Under the pieces are notes generated by a model that saw only the letters and a program-made list of their open reading frames with translations, did no database searches and had not been told where the DNA came from. Shown piece by piece: positions 36,606 to 39,552 of a DNA stretch of 39,552 nucleotides (positions within the stretch are counted from its first letter, which is position 1; the number at the start of each line of letters is the position of its first letter). Source of the stretch: Acetitomaculum ruminis DSM 5522 (GTDB lineage: Bacteria; Bacillota; Clostridia; Lachnospirales; Lachnospiraceae); assembly GCF_900112085.1 (NCBI RefSeq), contig NZ_FOJY01000019.1, positions 1 to 39,552 of the forward strand, read 5' to 3'. The position numbers and the translations under genes were made by a program.

Positions 36606-37640
36606 TCATACCTCTGTTTTTCTCATTGCATTCAATATTTGATTCATCAGATCAACTGCGATTTCATCAAGTTGTGAATCTAACAAAGGATGCAACGCAA
36701 TGCCTATGGTGTTACCAAACATAGATCTTTCGTATTCCGGTATGGCTTTTAATTTCTTTTTTAATTCCTCTGTTTGTTTCCACTCATTATCATTAAAGTA
36801 GAACCAAAATGGCGTTTCAGCAGATCTTGGATCCATCCAGGCACTCCGATCATATATAAGTGCAACAGCATATTCATTTATTTTTAAATATTTAATATAT
36901 CCATTGCGGTTAGGGCTAGACTTTAATCCCTTTCCAGATGCCTTGATACTTTTATTTGCAACTAGGGTATCAAATAATCTATCTAAAACTTGAAAATACC
37001 GTTCCTCCCTACGTGCAATGTCTGGCCCCATGTCTTCAGAGGCAAATGGAATAAACGCTGTGCTATCCATCATGTCACAGAATCCAGCCAACTGCGCAAT
37101 ATCTGGTAATGCTTCGACAGCCACTGAGGAAGCTGTCCTTCGCAACACTTCAATAATCTCTGCCCAGGAAATGACTGCCATGGCCACGCCATCAACCTCA
37201 ACCCTAAATCCGTTTTCACCAGTTAATTCCCTGTCTGCTTCTCTACACAGATCCGTTATTTTGTTCCATAGCGAAACTCGACGTTGTTCCGGGCATACAA
37301 AAACAAGCGCTTTTCCATGTTCTTTAATCAGACGATCCAAATAACCGTTTGGTTGATTAGAAGTTAATCCCGCATAGAACTTCATTTCACAAAGAACAAC
37401 TTCTTTTCCGGATTGATCTACACCGGACATATCCGGCCGCTCACTGTTTTCACCCACCGATTGACAGGAATATGTTATATTATCATCTAAATCAAGGTTT
37501 AAAGCATCGCTAAGAAGCCTGTTAAATGCTTCGTTAAGACTATTTGAAGATGAGATAATATATCGCAGCGACACTGTTGCAACATCCTCCTGAGATCCTT
37601 TAATTCTTGAATATAAATGTGCCAATAATGATTCTGCCAT
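36606..37640 (-). CDS. PD-(D/E)XK nuclease-like protein
   Basis: A 344-residue protein. SERPDMSGVD (D70), VVLCEMKFYAGLTSNQPNGY (E85-x-K87) and the following helix with Gln fit the catalytic core of a PD-(D/E)XK nuclease, placed near the N-terminus as in many stand-alone restriction-like proteins. The C-terminal part (about 190-340) contains NRNGYIKYLKINEYAVALIY and FWFYFNDNEWKQ and is unassigned. AAAGGG stands 10 bases before the ATG. It lies 35 bases after the TPR gene and 3 before the TAPHEY gene, so all are probably in one transcript. Confidence 0.72.
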   Translation of the reverse strand: MAESLLAHLYSRIKGSQEDVATVSLRYIISSSNSLNEAFNRLLSDALNLDLDDNITYSCQSVGENSERPDMSGVDQSGKEVVLCEMKFYAGLTSNQPNGYLDRLIKEHGKALVFVCPEQRRVSLWNKITDLCREADRELTGENGFRVEVDGVAMAVISWAEIIEVLRRTASSVAVEALPDIAQLAGFCDMMDSTAFIPFASEDMGPDIARREERYFQVLDRLFDTLVANKSIKASGKGLKSSPNRNGYIKYLKINEYAVALIYDRSAWMDPRSAETPFWFYFNDNEWKQTEELKKKLKAIPEYERSMFGNTIGIALHPLLDSQLDEIAVDLMNQILNAMRKTEV

Positions 37641-37675
37641 AACAAATGACCCTTTCCATCAATCACAAATTACGC

Positions 37676-38709
37676 TTATTCTTCATTTCCCATTTTTTGA
37701 GAAATATCTTTGAGTGTTTTATTTAACTCTTCATCATCTACATATGTTGCAGCTATAGACAAAAAATATGCTGCCGTATTAAGGTCATCGTTTTCATAGA
37801 AATGCATCCCATAAGAATATGCTATTTTGATTATTTCTTCCTCCGGCCCGTATGGAATCTCATTTTCTTTAAAGTAATTAACCAGGTCTCCCTGGGTTGG
37901 GTTATAAACTTCTCCCATCTCCTGGCTTATATAATACAATTCCGAATTACCAACATCTGTCTTATCAAATTGATTTGCAAAAAGCATACAGCGGCTTTAT
38001 ATTCTTTCTTCTCCACGAGATAAAACGCCATGTTTCGATAACATCTGGCTAAATCCTTTGGGTAGTAGGCATACTTAAACGTTTCCTTGGTCAGCTTGGC
38101 AAATTCATCTAACATCCCACGCATTTTATATGATTCAGCATGCTCAAATGCCAATCTTGCATATGCCGGATTCCATCTTTTAGCCTTTGTCAATACTTCT
38201 GTTGCATCTTCAGTCCGGTTTAATTCGATAAGCAGACTTCCATACAACAGATACATTTCAGCATAGTCAACCTGTGATCTTCTTAAGTCTTTCTTGGGTT
38301 CGTTATACTCACGATAAAGGATTTCTTCCATAGGTTCTCTGAAACAGTAATACTCACTTACAGCATCATTCTCATACATGCCCATTTCTTCGTATTTCTG
38401 TACCATAGCTTCCATCAGTTTTAACGCAACATCTAATCTTTTCTCATAGATATTGAATCGGATTTCATCGAGCGCCGCATCAAATCCCATTGCGTTCTTC
38501 CCAAAACCCTTGCCAAGTTCTTCTTTCTTATCATCTGGAAGTACTTGGTACATTAACCTTCCACATGCACGTACAATTTCTTTCCCATACTCATGATCCT
38601 TATATTTTTCACTCTGTTCCTGGAGAAATTTTATGTCAGCCTTAGAGTCACCACTTAATCCTGCGGTAATGCTTGTCATAATTGCCTCAAAGTCTTTTTT
38701 GTCAGCCAT
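37676..38709 (-). pseudogene. TPR-like protein, split by a -1 frame change
   Basis: MADKKDFEAIM starts at 38709 with AGGAGG 7 bases upstream. The helical-repeat protein runs about 260 residues (EYYCFREPMEEILYREYNEP, EMYLLYGSLLIELNRTEDAT, AYARLAFEHAESYKMRGMLD, YRNMAFYLVEKKEYKAAV) and then is out of frame at TGC TTT TTG C. The -1 frame continues as ANQFDKTDVGNSELYYISQE and LNTAAYFLSIAATYVDDEEL to 37676. The run is T5 on the coding strand (37979-37983); T6 would restore one protein of about 344 residues. Likely a scaffold of the cluster. Mutation, assembly error or programmed frameshift cannot be separated here. Confidence 0.7.
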
Positions 38710-38720
38710 TTCAATACCTC

Positions 38721-39386
38721 CTACGCACATGCGAATGCAGAAAAATCAATTAAGCTACCAATTGTATTGCCGATTTCCGTCGGCTCCATATATTCCTTGA
38801 TTTTCCGTAAGGTCTTATCAAACAGTTCTTCGTCTCTGAAAATCTGCAGAAGCTCTGCTGTGTTCCTTGCATCATCTAATGAATCATGTTCTCTGCCGGA
38901 AAAATCTACACCGGCCATATCCAAAGCCATCTTCAAGGACAGCTGTCTCTCAAATCCAAGATTAGAATCAAACTCCTGCTGGAAGTCTGACCAAGCATTA
39001 CCAAGCAGTTCTGCTTCCTGGTCCGATACTTCATATCCCTTCAGGGTCATCTCCTTAGAAATCTGGCCATAATCTGACTCACTCCAAGCATAAATTGTGA
39101 CATCATCGCCGGTTCCCAGGCACCAGTTCGTGAACATGCGAAGTGCATCATTGAAGTTTGGAGCATTTACCACCATATCGTCCGTGATTCCGGTAAGCTT
39201 GGAAATCTTCTTCACGATGCCATCGTTATACTCAGGCTTCACATATGTACGGAAGGATGAAATCTCCTGCAGGTTGTCATCTAACATGACTGCACCGATC
39301 TCAATAGTTTCCATCGTGAATATTCTGCGTGCCTTAGACTTCTGACGAATGTTATTCATTTCTAAATCAACAACGATATGCTTCAT
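38721..39386 (-). CDS. 3'-5' exonuclease, DEDDh family (KapD/RNase T-like)
   Basis: A 221-residue exonuclease. MKHIVVDLEMNN has the D7-x-E9 metal ligands, IEIGAVMLDD the second strand, WSESDYGQI D105 and REHDSLDDARNT the H167 and D172 that complete DEDDh. It acts on single-stranded DNA or RNA ends. The true start is ATG 39386 with AAGGAGG 8 bases before it; the frame runs upstream without a stop into a transposase remnant, and that ribosome binding site lies inside the remnant. It is the first gene of the nuclease cluster, 11 bases ahead of the TPR gene. Confidence 0.88.
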   Translation of the reverse strand: MKHIVVDLEMNNIRQKSKARRIFTMETIEIGAVMLDDNLQEISSFRTYVKPEYNDGIVKKISKLTGITDDMVVNAPNFNDALRMFTNWCLGTGDDVTIYAWSESDYGQISKEMTLKGYEVSDQEAELLGNAWSDFQQEFDSNLGFERQLSLKMALDMAGVDFSGREHDSLDDARNTAELLQIFRDEELFDKTLRKIKEYMEPTEIGNTIGSLIDFSAFACA

Positions 39387-39552
39387 GCGGTATTCCTCCT
39401 TACAATGACTAGTGTACTGAGTACCTCTGTCTGAGTGACATATACAACCTTTCATGCCAGGGTGTGTAGTATAGGCATTTTCAAGGGTTGCTACACATAA
39501 TGGAGCCTTCATATTGGTATCCATCGCTAACCCTAAAACAGTTGCATCAAAA
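39387..39552 (-). mobile_element. IS3-family transposase (OrfB) remnant
   Basis: The minus strand encodes DATVLGLAMDTNMKAPLCVA and GCICHSDRGTQYTS, the strand around the second catalytic Asp of the rve integrase core in IS3-type OrfB. The frame then runs directly into the exonuclease gene, so the C-terminal third with the last catalytic Glu is missing. The upstream part is outside the window. The element has been cut by recombination or insertion. Confidence 0.8.

Noticed and set aside
38721-39524. A genuine transposase-exonuclease fusion protein of 267 residues
   Set aside because: The exonuclease family starts at MKHIVVDLE, which has its own strong ribosome binding site, and the transposase part is only a fragment.

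Overview
The window reads as the chromosome of a low-GC Gram-positive anaerobe of the Clostridia, most likely a Lachnospiraceae member (Butyrivibrio/Roseburia-like). This is an inference from the AT-rich codon use, strong AGGAGG ribosome binding sites, the style of the XRE and AbrB regulators, the PTS/GH1 pair, the many small flavodoxins and aldo/keto reductases, and the absence of any Gram-negative envelope gene. No rRNA, tRNA or CRISPR array was seen.

Layout. 1-328: the right end of an IS200/IS605-type element (last 55 codons of TnpB plus the omega-RNA-like right end). 465-2345: an ABC exporter operon ending in an XRE-AbrB regulator. 2617-3163: a lone membrane protein with a terminator. 3193-6667: a beta-glucoside PTS (IIBCA) and 6-phospho-beta-glucosidase operon. 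6749-10751: two nearly identical 162-nt multi-hairpin repeats in inverted orientation, enclosing a thiol/redox module (glutamate-cysteine ligase, class II amidotransferase, flavin disulfide reductase-like protein). 10784-21432: one long minus-strand signalling operon: HD-GYP sensor, a 1412-residue hybrid kinase with a Reg_prop propeller, a tandem-receiver response regulator, a degenerate HD-GYP membrane protein and an aldo/keto reductase. 21566-28514: a TetR-headed minus-strand redox operon with three aldo/keto reductases, a flavin reductase, a cytoplasmic flavodoxin, a lipoprotein flavodoxin, a CMD-cupin protein and decayed membrane cytochrome and ferredoxin parts at its distal end. 28609-30640: accessory DNA with a Cys-rich protein, a CI/LexA-like S24 repressor and an XRE regulator, probably the residue of an integrative element. 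30636-32799: small housekeeping-type genes (flavodoxin-family reductase, ACT domain, two GNAT acetyltransferases). 32847-39386: a compact minus-strand cluster of nuclease-like and unknown genes (DEDDh exonuclease, TPR protein, two PD-(D/E)XK proteins, DUF4268-like, several very small proteins) beginning inside an IS3-family transposase remnant; this is the best candidate for an undescribed system.

How the parts work together. The bgl pair imports and cleaves aryl- or beta-glucosides. The ligase, amidotransferase and oxidoreductase could make, turn over and re-reduce a gamma-glutamyl-cysteine type thiol. The signalling operon combines an intact c-di-GMP phosphodiesterase-type domain with a full phosphorelay and a pseudo-HD-GYP protein. 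The TetR operon looks like a flavin/NAD(P)H stress or detoxification unit, controlled by two TGAC(N5)GTCA operators around a consensus promoter. Within the terminal cluster two genes are split by -1 frame changes at C-XXX-XXG heptamers, which may be mutations, assembly errors or frameshifting. Start codons given below were moved to the site with a good ribosome binding site wherever the longest frame ran past it.
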